Source of the DNA: Azolla caroliniana
Lineage: Eukaryota; Polypodiophyta
Direction: 5' to 3'
DNA: 64,000 bases
NCBI GenBank assembly: GCA_043228905.1
Contig: JBHGNT010000011.1
Coordinates: forward strand, 22,010,001 to 22,074,000
Below, one piece after another: positions 15,010-26,939 of this stretch. A program made the position numbers and the translations under genes. Under the pieces are notes generated by a model. The model searched no databases. It saw nothing but the letters and a program-made list of their open reading frames with translations, and was not told the origin of the DNA. The number at the start of each line of letters is the position of its first letter. Positions within the stretch are counted from its first letter, which is position 1.

Positions 15010-17188
15010 ATTCTTCTCACAGAAGAAGAAGAAGAAGAAGAAGAAGCGAAACAAGAACAAAGGAAACCCGGACCTAAATTAAAGCCGTCTTCTTTTAACC
15101 ATATTCGTGGGAGGAAGGAGGGGGATCCCTGTAAAATATGATTAGGATTCAGAAGGAATAAGAAACAAAAAGAACAGGTTGAATGGAAGTGACGGTAGAG
15201 AGGAAGAAGAAGAAGAAGAGATGAGGAATAGGAATCGGCGGCTGAAAAACGGTGAGAGGACAAAGAAGCTGTTGCCGGCAAAAAGGGAGGGGAGGTTAAT
15301 GTAACTGTTTTCCTGCTGTCTCATCGCCAAATTCCAATGGAGAAGGAAGGAAGGAAGACATATTATAACACATATATATGTACATATATGTATACATATA
15401 GTCTTGTATCTATCTGTAGAGGCTGCTACTTACTACTACTAGTCCACGGGAGGCCTCCCCCCTCCCCCCCCCCCATCTCTCTCCACACCTTTGAAGAAAA
15501 CTACGGACATGTCACCGCTTCATTTCTATTGCATTCATTCCATACCAAGTCCAAGTGAAGTTGTATCCGGCCGAACTCTACACATTCCATCAGTGAACCC
15601 TACGTGCACCTGACGTATCACTAGGCTTTTCCCTCATTCGGGCGATTCCCAACATTAGGAGCTTGGCTTCAAGCATTTGATCTCAAGTTATCGTGATCTT
15701 CAAGTGTGTTGTGTTGTGCTGGGTACAAGCTCGTCACCAAACATGCGCACCGATTTTGACCATATATCAGATTTTCTGGCTTGACCTCTCAACAATTCCA
15801 TCATATTTTTTATGTTGAAATTCAAACTACATTGAAGTGTCTTATTGTTTCATCGAGATTAAGTAAGGTTCTATAGACTATGACCTCCGTGTTTTGACTC
15901 ATGAAAGCATACGCATTTATTCATATTATGTATGCACTATTGCTAAGCTATGCAAATCATGTTGATCTAGGATGTGGGCACTTGTTACACATGCATCGAT
16001 AGGTTTTAGTTATCAATACCATCGTACTTCAACAACCATTAACAATACATACCCTCATGTACAAAGGCAAGATGAGCATTATTTTCATTGTTCAACCACC
16101 ACCATCAATATCTTCTATGATGTTCAAAGGCAAGATGTTTGCTCATTGATTCATGAACTTGGCTTCTTAAAACTCGATATAAATTTTATTCAAGTCCAAG
16201 ATTTTCCTTCTCAAAAAGGCTTTACAAATTGACTTTATTCATCAACGCAAATACCCTCTTGCGACTTGCTCGCCTTTTCAACTCACTAGTATATAAATAT
16301 GTATGTGCTTCTTCCCTCTTTTCTTGCCAAGCTTCTCACACTAGCCATTGTGCCAACTTGCCCTTAAGTTTAGAGCCACCAAATTACATGTTCAATTCTA
16401 TCTTTCTTATCAGAATGGAGTGTCAGCTCCATTTTAGTGTTGGCCTCATGCGCTCCTCTCAATGACAACCTTCTCAATTATGTGTGGCATTTTTGTAGAG
16501 TTGTTGCCCCTTTTATATGTGAAGTCTCATTCACACTTACACTTTACCTATGGCCCATTTCCCTCACATACATACATATAAACCCTAAACTTTTGGAGCA
16601 CCCCTATTGTTTAAAAAGACTCGACTAGCCCATAAATTTGATTGCATGGGTTGTTGGTTTGAACACTAGATTTTGAAGCCCTTCTCATGGGGGGCAATGA
16701 GTCGAGAAGTGTCTACTTTTTAAGAGGTCTATTTCTCTTTCGCGAAAAAACAACTAGATTTTATATGTGGGTTTGTGATTGGGGAACCAACCTAACCTCT
16801 CTTGGCGTTGAGAGCTTGAATTTGGACACCAAGAAAGGAAGCATGTTCTTGGCGTTGGGGGATGGGGATCTTTTTGTCAATTCGGAGAAAAAAGGGAAGG
16901 TGGCGTTAGAAAGAGTGGAAAAGCAAAGGAGACAAGGCTTCTTACATTAAAAAGCCAAAATTATAAAATAAAAAGCTGAGAAAGCAAACCAAAGCAAAAA
17001 AGCTTGTAAAAAGAGGGAACGACAAAACAAAACAAAAAGGAGAGGAGCCAAGCCCTCGGGACACACATCATCACACAATCGTTTTCATGTGAGCCGGCGG
17101 CAAGGCACATCATTTTAAGAAGCTTGGCTCCGTCCAATCTTTTACTGTATTTGTCGTAATAGCATTTTTATTCTTTGTTTGATCCCTG
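15010..17188. other. Intergenic between divergent galactosyltransferase and UGD genes
   Basis: Starts with the galactosyltransferase leader, which has a (TTC)n tract (GAA on the plus strand at about 15021-15046) about 10 bp upstream of the ATG, and more GAA/GGA runs at 15205-15220. A C-rich run lies at 15457-15473. The rest is AT-rich with short unassigned frames. No gene recognised. Confidence 0.5.

Positions 17189-17226
<38 letters not shown>
17189..17226 (+). repeat. (CT)n(CA)n microsatellite in the UGD leader
   Basis: A continuous CT run passes into a CA run and ends two bases before the UGD ATG. It is translated only if an upstream non-ATG start were used; the real start is the ATG at 17229. 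Confidence 0.9.
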
Positions 17227-17227
<1 letters not shown>

Positions 17228-17228
17228 C

Positions 17229-18632
17229 ATGCATGTCAAGAAGATATGTTGCCTTGGTGCTGGCTATGTGGGTGGCCCAACAATGGCCATGATGGCCTTC
17301 AAATGCCCGGACATCATGGTCACCGTAGTGGACATAGACGATGCCCGAATCCGAGCCTGGAATAGCGCTTCGTTGCCCATATTTGAGCCGGGCCTCTCGG
17401 ACATTGTCAAGGCATGCCGAGGCCGGAACCTCGTGTTTAGCTCCGATGTCGAGCGCCACGTGTCGGAAGCTGATATGATATTCGTGTCGGTGAATACCCC
17501 TACCAAGAACACGGGGCTCGGGGCCGGGAAAGCGGCCGACCTCACGTATTGGGAGTCGGCCGCCCGCATGATTGCCGACGTGTCCACCTCGGATAAGATC
17601 GTGGTCGAGAAATCGACTGTCCCCGTGAGAACTGCGGAAGCCATCGAGAAGATCGTAGGCCATAATAACAACAGTGGGGTGAGGTTCCAGATCTTGTCCA
17701 ACCCTGAATTCCTGGCAGAGGGCACCGCCATTGCCGACCTCGAGCACCCCGACCGAGTGTTGATCGGAGGCCGGCAATCACCGGAAGGCCAGACTGCTGT
17801 GAAGGCCCTCAAAGAGGTGTATGCACGATGGGTCCCCGAGGACCGAATCATTACCACTAATCTATGGTCTGCTGAGATCTCCAAGCTGGCCGCCAATGCC
17901 TTCCTTGCCCAGAGGATCTCCTCCATCAATGCGCTTTCCGCGCTATGTGAAGCCACTGGAGCCGACGTCTCAGAAGTGGGCTACTCTGTGGGCAAGGACT
18001 CGAGGATCGGGCCCAAGTTCCTTAACCCAAGTGTCGGGTTCGGTGGCTCCTGCTTCCAGAAAGACATCCTCAACTTGGTCTACATTTGTGAGTGCAACGG
18101 CCTCCCCGAAGTGGCCGACTATTGGAGGCAAGTGATTGTTATCAATGACCACCAGAAAGCGAGGTTTGTCAAACGGATAGTGTCTTCCATGTTCAATACC
18201 GTCTCGGGTAAGAAGATTGCCGTGCTCGGGTTTGCTTTCAAGAAAGACACGGGGGACACTAGAGAAACTCCAGCCATCCATGTCTGTGACGGGCTTCTTG
18301 TGGATAAAGCCCATATTAGCATATACGATCCCCAAGTGTGCGAGGAGCAAATCAAGAAAGACCTAGGCCTGAGTCCATATCCTCTAGCAAGGAGGGTCAC
18401 CATTGCACGAGATGTCTACGAGGCCACAAAGGGTGCCCATGGTATTTGTATACTCACAGAGTGGGATGAATTCAAACACTTGGATTACGAGAAGATATAT
18501 GATAATATGGTCAAGCCCGCTTTTATCTTTGATGGAAGGAATATTGCCAATGTCACGAAACTACGCAACATCGGGTTCATTGTTTACTCGATTGGGAAAC
18601 CATTAGACCCTTGGCTTAGAGACTTGAAATGA
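17229..18632 (+). CDS. UGD: UDP-glucose 6-dehydrogenase
   Basis: Cytosolic enzyme that oxidises UDP-glucose to UDP-glucuronate with two NAD+, feeding UDP-xylose, UDP-arabinose and UDP-galacturonate for hemicellulose and pectin. Intronless frame of 467 residues; plant UGDs are about 480. Seen: N-terminal Rossmann motif GAGYVGG at 10-16; [43 protein letters not shown] with the general-base glutamate; [17 protein letters not shown] with the conserved lysine; [11 protein letters not shown] with the catalytic cysteine at 275; a second Rossmann domain with [23 protein letters not shown]; and C-terminal ILTEWDEF and FDGRNI. I chose [15 protein letters not shown] as the start because it aligns with UGDs. 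No upstream operon-like partner. The GC-rich coding sequence is unlike its flanks. Confidence 0.97.
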   Translation: MHVKKICCLGAGYVGGPTMAMMAFKCPDIMVTVVDIDDARIRAWNSASLPIFEPGLSDIVKACRGRNLVFSSDVERHVSEADMIFVSVNTPTKNTGLGAGKAADLTYWESAARMIADVSTSDKIVVEKSTVPVRTAEAIEKIVGHNNNSGVRFQILSNPEFLAEGTAIADLEHPDRVLIGGRQSPEGQTAVKALKEVYARWVPEDRIITTNLWSAEISKLAANAFLAQRISSINALSALCEATGADVSEVGYSVGKDSRIGPKFLNPSVGFGGSCFQKDILNLVYICECNGLPEVADYWRQVIVINDHQKARFVKRIVSSMFNTVSGKKIAVLGFAFKKDTGDTRETPAIHVCDGLLVDKAHISIYDPQVCEEQIKKDLGLSPYPLARRVTIARDVYEATKGAHGICILTEWDEFKHLDYEKIYDNMVKPAFIFDGRNIANVTKLRNIGFIVYSIGKPLDPWLRDLK

Positions 18633-20218
18633 GATCAAGAAGAGGTAACAAAACCTACCATTTTTAGTTATAATTAGGATGTAGTGATCATTGTTGAAAA
18701 CAAATTTTTATTTCTCATACGGCTTAAGAAGAGTCAACCATCTTGTTCAAACTTCGTTACATTACATCCTTTACTAATTTTGTTGTTATGAGAGTAGAGT
18801 CTTGCAACCTCCAAGTCGAGAGTGTTGTTTAACATTTCAAATGTTAACTTATCAATAGCACTTTAATAACTAATTACTTGTACTCAAGTTGTAGTATCAT
18901 TGAGGTACAAAACTATTGTTAATTTTAATAGAATTCTAATTCTTATAGAAAACTGTCTTGTTATGGTAAAGAGGTCCATTTATGTGCTTCGCATACTTAC
19001 ATCACTTTTTCTACATCTGAGGCATGTATATGTGTATGCATTCTTTGTTCTCTATCTAAATTGTTCATGGTGGTTTTAGTTTGTCAAATGTGCTTCCTTA
19101 GTGCCCACTATTTTACTTGATGGAGGACAAAAAAAACTTCCCCATCTTACAATGAACTCAAAATTGGGATGCTGTTCTTGTCATAGTGCTGCTTAGAATT
19201 GGAAAATACATATTTTGCAATGGGCTTGTGATAAATTTGGAAGCCTTTCTACATCAATTCATATAAATTGTCCCATGCTGTAAAACATCATGGTTAATTT
19301 GCGCTATGTCCAAGCTCCACACCCATGATTAACTCTGGAAGCCATTCTCTGATGTTGTAAAGCATCATGGTTAACTTGCGCTGTCCAAGATCTCCACCCA
19401 TGGCTAACTTTAAGGTCATGTCTCCCAAATAAGCACCCATTCTAATATGCAGAACTACCTTCTGGTTACAACACTTCGGCTATTTTTGGGATAATGAAGT
19501 TTTAACCCTGTGAAGTTAACTATAACTCATGTAATAAATAATGTAGTTTTTTCTCATTGATGTTGTCTTCATATTGAGGTACAGATTTTTCAGGTCTCCT
19601 CATCAAACGAGTAAAAAATAGTAGACTGTGGGTAGTCGATTTTGTACCATCAAAGATACAAATTTACTTTATATGTACAAATGTACATGCTGAAAGACCT
19701 CCAACTATTTAACACTACATCATTGCAGCAACAGTAGTCGTCATACAGAAAGACCTCAAAATACAAATTCACTGATTCATGAAAACAAAAACCATTTCCT
19801 TGAAAAAGCAAAATATGTTACTGAAATTAGAAGAAATATATAGTGGAAATAAATCTGCCAGATATGTGGCTTTGCTCAAGGCTTGAGCCAACATGCCAGA
19901 GACAACAATGTTCTTTGTAACCATTCAAGAGCCCTAGTAATAATATACAGAAAAAACAATATCTCCTTAAAACCCAAGCTCCCCAAGGGTCCAAAAAACA
20001 ACCTGCACAAGGAAATAGAAAATTTCATTTTCCTTAAAATAACCATTGTCCAGTTGTACTTCTGTCATCTGCCAAATAACAGTTTGCTTGCATTTACAAC
20101 ACCAAGTGGAGCTCTTCTGCGCCTCACATGACCAAACTAACTCCGGTTCAGTAAGGAATTATTAGACCTTGCTTCCCACAAAAGGCTGTTGTAACCAAGT
20201 AAGGAGCATTAGTAGTTA

Positions 20219-20274
<56 letters not shown>

Positions 20275-21433
20275 CCTAGAGTCTAACGTATCACACTTTG
20301 ATACAATGCTCTACCTTCAAGTTTTCTTCCCAAACATTGTCAATCCAGTTCACTACCAACACACATTCCTCTCACAGATACAATGCAAGATCTCAATTGC
20401 AAAGTTCAATAAAAAAGAGCCACTCTCAATTCCATACATACCCTAAAAATGCTTCTCTTTTGGTTCCAAAGGTCATCTTTGAAATTCTCCCTCACTCTCC
20501 CCTCTCAGCGGAGCCACTATTCAACTCCACACATAGTACATGAAAATCTTTCCCCTTTGGATCCAGCGGCCCTCCAAGGAAGACTAAGAAAATGAGATGA
20601 GTCACAAGAGGTTATCCCTCTCCCCAATACAGGTGCCGTATAACACATTTTCTGGGTCCCATTGGTCACATTTAAAGCCTCCAGAGGACTCTCTCTATCT
20701 GGCTACACCTAGTAGTAAACCATATTTTTATTCATGTTGACTCTTGATTAAATCCTACCAATTTTACTAGATCACCATGCAGAATGTAAGAGTGAAACAA
20801 ATGATCTGGTCTTGGCCGCAGCCATTCCCTCTCTAGATTTCACCTAGCTATACCTACATGCATATCCTATCGGTCATGTTTCTTGCGAACCGATGCCATT
20901 AAAATATCATCTATCTGGCAAGTGGTAAACCATATTTTTATTAGCACGTCAACCCACGACCAAGTAATACTAATTCAGAACTTACTACTGGAAATCATGG
21001 CTTTCTGATCTCAGCAGCACCCACCTCTTTGGATACCATGCCATCTTCACCATTTCTTATCCCATACATGTTAGTTATCATTATGATGGAGCTTGAGAAA
21101 ACCTAAAGCATTTATTTTGTGCTGTATGAATGACTTGAATTCACCTATGTTTGTAATTATGATTTTGACCTTTCTTTCTTTTCTAGAGTCATATATACAT
21201 ATAGTCATTCTTTACTCAGTGTACATATCTATGACTATATACATATATACAGTCATTCTCTGTCCAGATTTTATGCTGTATCTCTATAATGTTTACATGC
21301 AAAAACCTTACCAACTAAACCACATCTCATCTCCCACTTTCTTTTGGTCTCTCTCTAGAGTCTACCTATATGCACACAAATAGAAACCCTACATTAACAT
21401 AAAGTAATTGGTTTTTATCATCCTCAAATATGG
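18633..21433. other. Intergenic between convergent UGD and PP1 genes
   Basis: Holds the UGD and PP1 3' UTRs. A pair of similar sequences around 19260-19310 and 19355-19400 (TGTAAAGCATCATGGTTAA-like followed by CCACCCATG) and another pair around 20695-20740 and 20910-20950 (CTATCTGGC, then TAAACCATATTTTTATT) suggest old short duplications. No gene or RNA recognised. Confidence 0.5.
20221..20271. repeat. (TC)n microsatellite
   Basis: About 25 uninterrupted TC units in intergenic DNA. Confidence 0.95.
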
Positions 21434-24400
21434 TTACACTACCTTAGCTCCTCGAGGTGGAGTACCACGGGCTAAGCCTGAAGGATTATAATTTGTTTTT
21501 GGCTTTTTATCTGCTGGTTTTAAAATCTGGAATGAGCACATGAGGGAATCATCCACACTCATCATAGCACCAGAATTATCAAATTCCCCACAGTAATTTG
21601 GTGCCGAGAAGATTGTTACCAGATGCCTCTCAGCAAAGAACTCATAACCTTCCTCGACAACCTGGAAATTTTAAACCAAAGAAGATCATTGGCACATACA
21701 TATATGCATGTGTGCATGGATGCATACACTTCAACATAAAATAACACGAAACAACTTCATGATTCATCAGGGAGCTTTGCACCTGATGGGCCCGACAGAT
21801 TAGGTCTAGATCATGCTTTTCCAGGAACTCCTTTACTTTATCTGCTCCAAACGTGAAAGAGACCCCTCTATCATTCTCACCCCAGCCTACAATTGCTTTA
21901 TCTGGGTCAGCCCATAGTAAATCACATAAAAGACCTTGATCAGGAACGTCCGTAGGTCGTGGAATATTTCTTATTTGATCCAAATTAATCAAATCAGGAG
22001 ACAGTCCACCATGCATGCACAGTATCTTCTCATCTATGAGAGCAGCCACAGGTAGACAATTGAAGCATTCAGTAAATGCCTTCCATAACCTTACATTAAA
22101 GCGTCTCTTGCATTCATCATAGAAACCATAGATTCGATTGATAGATGCACATTCATGATTGCCCCTTAGTAGGAAAAAATTTTCTGGATATTTTATCTTA
22201 TATGCAAGGAGGAGACATATTGTTTCAAGGCTTTGTTTGCCTCGATCTACATAGTCTCCCAGAAAAAGGTAATTTGCTTGTGGAGGGAGGCCACCATATT
22301 CGAATAGCCTCAACAGATCAGAATATTGGCCATGAATGTCACCTATAAATTTCAAATAAGAATCAGAAATCCAGAAAGAAAGTCTATTACTTTAATATAA
22401 CATGAATTCATTGCATTACGCTGTTAACTCAGGAATATAAAAATGTTATAAAGCCTGTTGAAATTATATACACCTGTAGGTAGCACAGATACAACCAAAA
22501 AAATGCAAGGACAGAAATGCAAAGTTTATATAAGAGTCAATTCAAATCACATTGAGGATATCAAATTAATACTGTTTGTTGTCATCATTTCTAATCTCCT
22601 GCCGCAAATTTCTCTTTTGTTATATTTTTAAGAAAACTTTCAACACTATCTAGTCAAATCATTAGTGTTCAAAAGGCAGCTATTTCTCATGAGTTTCTAA
22701 GAAATTGTGATTCAATAATAAACAAGTTCAAATATAATAGAGATACATTTCTACAATTTCAATTTTATTCATTAAAGAAACAGGTATTTGATGCAGTCAT
22801 ACGAAGAAGATAGTTAGAGCGAATAAAAACAATAAGAATGAAGAGGAAATTCAAACAAATTGCACGGAAAGTGATTCTGAATATATTGAAATTTGAAATT
22901 TATATCTTGACTCTACACACAATCAAGCATCATGGAAAACTTAGTTAAGATCCAAGAAAGATTTGTCTGCAGATTGTGCAAAGGTCACTATGTATTAGCA
23001 ATGAGTCATCACCTTGGATGTTTTGAAAGATTTGGTCTACATATATAACATACATATGATATATACCCACATTCTATGCATGTGATGCATAATATATTAA
23101 TTCTGTAAGTTATAATAGTAATGGTTATATAATAATTTGTCATGTATAATCAAAGTTACCATATTGTTGGAAGTAAACTCCTATAGAGAAGTTCAACAGC
23201 GATGGCTGATATTTCCTGTATGTAGGAACCAGATTTCCTATATAGGTGTACATGAGAAAATAAAGGCCCCCTTTTAATATTGCAATCACGACCCTTCATA
23301 TGCACAGCTGTACGAACAATGTTCCCTTGTCAGCATAACTGTCGGTCTTAATCAAGCTCCCCTTATCCCTGAGACCTTCTTAACTTGCCTTAAATAATGT
23401 TATAAGCCCAGCTACCAGGATTATATTTATGGAAACCCAAGAAAAAACGATTTTCTTTGTAATGCTATACAAGCAAGAATCTCCCAGAAAAAAATAATAT
23501 ATAAAACAACAAGAATTAGAGATGAATACATATTTCAGAAAAGAGATAAAAGGAAGACTGAAAACTGAGTCCACAAAAAAAACACAATTACCTGTGTAAT
23601 TAGTATTTTATATATATACACTTTTATATCCCCTTCTTGAACACACATGTGTGCACAAAAAAATAATAGTAATAAATAACAATTAAAATGTCACTAGGGA
23701 AGGCCCAATGGAGTGGCTTATTTAACTTTAGGCCCACCCTGGACACCTAGAGAATTCATATCAAGCAATGTATATAAAATGCTCAACAAGAAATGCTGCT
23801 TTCTAGCTATATTTACAATGGATGTTTGCAAGATTTTGAGATACACAAAACTAGAAGTATCGAAGCATTTAGTGAAATGAATCACAAAATGTTGTTAAAG
23901 TTCACGCAGGATAGAACCTGCCCAATCAGAATGAGCACACATACAAAATGGAAGCAACAGTTATTATAGTATGATAGCGCTGCATTGCATACTTCCTCTC
24001 TAAGCTCTTTCAACTTCTTGAAACTTCCACCCATTCTTCAATCAGCAAGCTTGATCCAATAACAGGGTCTGTTTCCCACTTCCAGCATCTAGGTCACATT
24101 TCGGATTATCCAAATACTCTCTTGTTCAGACTTCATTATCTTCTTTCACCTAGGGTCTTTTGTTTTTTCATGGACCAGTAAGTTCCTTGTGAATTTCAAG
24201 GATATCAATCATCATGAAAGGTTGACAATTTGATCCGTTGCACACTTCCTCTCTAATCTCCTTGACCTTGTAGAACTTTCCACACAATCTTCAATCAGCG
24301 AGCTTTATCCAATGTCGGTTCTTTCTTGACTTGAATCAAGGTTTTCAACATTTACAATATCCTCAACCTGACTAAAGATTCCAGCTTTTTCTCTTCAAGT

Positions 24401-25926
24401 CTGGTTGAGGATGCAGGCCAGTGTTAGTCACCTCAATCAAGTAGAAATTGGGAATTCCGCTCCTTTCAGCATACACATGGTCACTCCACAATGGGCAGAT
24501 TCCAACATTCTGCTTTAAAGCATAAGATTACCAACCCTGACAGCTAACACACCTAATGCCTCATGAACTACCCACTCCCGTTGACTACAATCAAAGAGGT
24601 GTGTTGGCACTTGTTCACACCAACCAAAGCAAGAAAATATACATCTTTCTGAAAACAGAAGCGAGATTATAGCAGGCTTCTTCTTCTCTTTTCAAGATTC
24701 TCAAATAAGAATCCCTCTTAATGCTCTCTCAATTTCAGACATTGCAATGCAGAAAATTTGGCCTTCTCGGTGAAGGCCAATTTGCAAAGTCACTGATGTT
24801 TTCTCAATAAATGTTACCTTCAATTATAGTTGGCCATGTTATCTATATGTATAAACTCCAAGATAATGAAACTATACTTCTGAGATATCACACACTTGTA
24901 AAATTTGTTGTAATTGTCGTTTAATGAGAAATCAAAAGACAAATGACACACCTCATTATTCAAATATTTTCACTACTATTTCCTTTCCATGCATAACATA
25001 ATAGGAAATTATGAGCAGATTTAATTCAGTAGAAAATATATATTTTTTCTTCGAATTTCACTCCATTTCTAGTTTGAAATTTTCACCGCCCTTTAAATGA
25101 ACGAAAAAAACTTATTTTGTGGAAATCATAAATATCTTTATCCGGTTTCATTCCCTTTAGAAATATTACAATCAGCAAGCTGATATGTCTTTTCTGAAAA
25201 ACGAACATATCAGGATTTCACAGTCAACCTCTAAGTCTCAACTCAGTCAGAATATTGGTATACATTGGCCATTTATAAGTAGAGCTTTGCAACAAACCAA
25301 TTTGAACAAATGGAACTTATTTGAGGTCGTCTTAAATTTTATTTTAAATGATACACAAATACAAAAGATCGACCAAGGTATACTTTTAATGGGCATCATC
25401 CCCAGCCACCAAAACCATCATACATATGCTTCTATCAAACTGACATCAATACAAAAACTCAAAAGAACTAGAAACCTTTTTTCTTGTAGGGAACCCCACT
25501 GACAAGAAATAGCATGCTTATATCAAATGATAGGGAGTAAAATCCTTTCATCAAAATGATTGGAAACCGCAAACCCAAAATGATAGAAAATAGCAAGCTT
25601 CTCCCAAATCACATGAACCAACATATTTTTTATCAAATGGCATTACATAGCATGCGTTCATTAAATTGGAATGAAATAACAGGAATTTATCAAACTGATA
25701 TGAAATTTACATCAAGAGGGAGACAGGAACATTAATAGAAGGCCATACCACAGATCTTGATGGGCGCTTCTAGCTCGAGGAGGTTAGGCTGCTGCATGAA
25801 TATGTGCTTGGCCGTGGAGCAAAGCTGACGGATCTCGTTCTCTGAAAGTTGGACCTGTTTGCCCGGGCGTGATTTCCGAACCTCCAGGAGACGGTTGATG
25901 ATGTCCTCAATCACGGTGGGGTCCAT
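21434..25926 (-). CDS. TOPP-like: Serine/threonine protein phosphatase PP1 catalytic subunit (TOPP type)
   Basis: Metal-dependent PPP phosphatase; specificity is set by regulatory subunits. Three exons (minus): 25926-25749, 22342-21783, 21661-21434. Both introns are GT..AG and in phase; product 321 residues, the usual size for plant TOPPs. Seen: metal and catalytic signatures GDIHGQ (residue 60 on, split by intron 1 inside the Gly codon), [21 protein letters not shown] and ICRAHQ, with the loop [11 protein letters not shown]. The [14 protein letters not shown] and [13 protein letters not shown] segments identify PP1 rather than PP2A, PP4 or PP6. The C-terminus ends PPRGAKVV. Reading through intron 2 would give a false C-terminus after ICRAHQ. 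Intron 1 is 3.4 kb and carries an internal duplication. The leader has a very long (GA)n tract that ends about 8 bp before the ATG. Confidence 0.96.
23985..24330. repeat. Degenerate direct duplication in PP1 intron 1, about 253-bp period
   Basis: ACTTCCTCTCTAA at 23991 and at 24244 are each followed by similar text through CTTCAATCAGC(A/G)AGCTT and ATCCAAT. Roughly 80 bp align per copy with about 80% match by eye. No function assigned; could be remnants of one element. Confidence 0.55.
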
Positions 25927-25928
25927 GG

Positions 25929-25931
<3 letters not shown>

Positions 25932-26003
<72 letters not shown>
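25932..26003. repeat. Long (CT)n microsatellite at the PP1 start codon
   Basis: About 35 CT units on the plus strand, (GA)n in the PP1 sense strand, ending within 8 bp of the ATG at 25926. The tract lies in the 5' UTR or just upstream of the transcription start. Confidence 0.95.
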
Positions 26004-26006
<3 letters not shown>

Positions 26007-26305
26007 CTGTATCTCAAGGGATAGGGTTCCTGCGTATCTCTCTGTGTGTCGAGAATTAGGGCGAGGTTCTGGAAAATCTCTATACCTGTGCGCGTCAAGG
26101 ATTAGGGTCAGGGTTGGTATTTCTCTCCCTGTCTCTCGGGGATTAGGGCTAGGTTACCCTCCTTCTCTCTGCGCAAGAATTAGGGAAAGGGTCTGCGATG
26201 CGAGATGAGGGGGAGGAAGATTATGGAATCTGAAGTCTCTTGTGCAGAGAGGCAGCGTGGAATTCTTCTGTATAGTTGACGTTAGGGTTTCTGAGGCTAT
26301 CGCTA

Positions 26306-26308
<3 letters not shown>

Positions 26309-26342
<34 letters not shown>
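26309..26342. repeat. (CT)n microsatellite upstream of PP1
   Basis: About 17 CT units, roughly 300 bp further upstream of the PP1 start than the longer tract. Confidence 0.9.
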
Positions 26343-26346
<4 letters not shown>

Positions 26347-26495
26347 CTCGCTCTGAGTTGTAGTAGTAACGAAAGATAGACGAAAAGGTTGGACGTATGG
26401 ACATATATGTACATACATACATGATACATACATACATACATAGTGGCAATCCTTTGAGCGAAGAAGAGGAGCGGAGGCCTCTAGGGGGTCCCAAA

Positions 26496-26565
26496 TGTAT
26501 GCGAGGTGAAAGATATTCCATGGAGCATGAGGACGTTCCATGGAATATTTTTCACCTTGCATACA
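26496..26565. repeat. Near-perfect inverted repeat (29-bp arms, 12-nt loop)
   Basis: The left arm 26496-26524 (TGTATGCGAGGTGAAAGATA then TTCCATGGA) is the reverse complement of 26537-26565 with 27 of 29 positions matching. The loop is GCATGAGGACGT. It lies about 570 bp upstream of the PP1 ATG and just before a 178-bp tandem duplication. Could be a small foldback element, a regulatory hairpin or a small-RNA precursor; I have no evidence to choose. Confidence 0.85.
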
Positions 26566-26572
26566 TCTCTCT

Positions 26573-26928
26573 CTTAGCTTGTCGGGTCAATTGTGGAATT
26601 CAATTATCGCAATGCTCTTCTTACCTAACATGGCTGAGGCAACTTACATTCTATGAACCGTGATTGTCATGTGCATGCGAAAGAATGGATGGAGTGTGTG
26701 AGAGTGAGGCAATCAAGTATGTTGTTAATTGATGGTATGATTATATCTCTCTTAGCTCATTGGATCAATTGTGGAATTCAGTTGTCGCAATGCTCTTTTG
26801 ACCTGTCATGGCTGATGCAACTTACATTGCATGAACTGTGATTGCCATGTGCATGTGGAAGAATGGATGGAGTGTGTAAGAGTTAGGCAATCAAGTGTAT
26901 TGTTAATTGATGGTATGTTTATATCTCT
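26573..26928. repeat. 178-bp direct tandem duplication
   Basis: CTTAGCT begins units at 26573 and 26751, and a third copy starts at 26929 but is cut off after a few bases, where a copia fragment begins. The two full units share GTCAATTGTGGAATTCA-like, CGCAATGCTCTT, CATGGCTGA and AGAATGGATGGAGTGTGT blocks, about 88-90% identical by eye. No coding sense found. Confidence 0.8.
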
Positions 26929-26939
26929 CTTAGCTTGAC

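Noticed and set aside
17142-18403. Long minus-strand frames opposite UGD (up to 230 codons)
   Set aside because: Caused by codon bias in the UGD coding sequence; no family resemblance.
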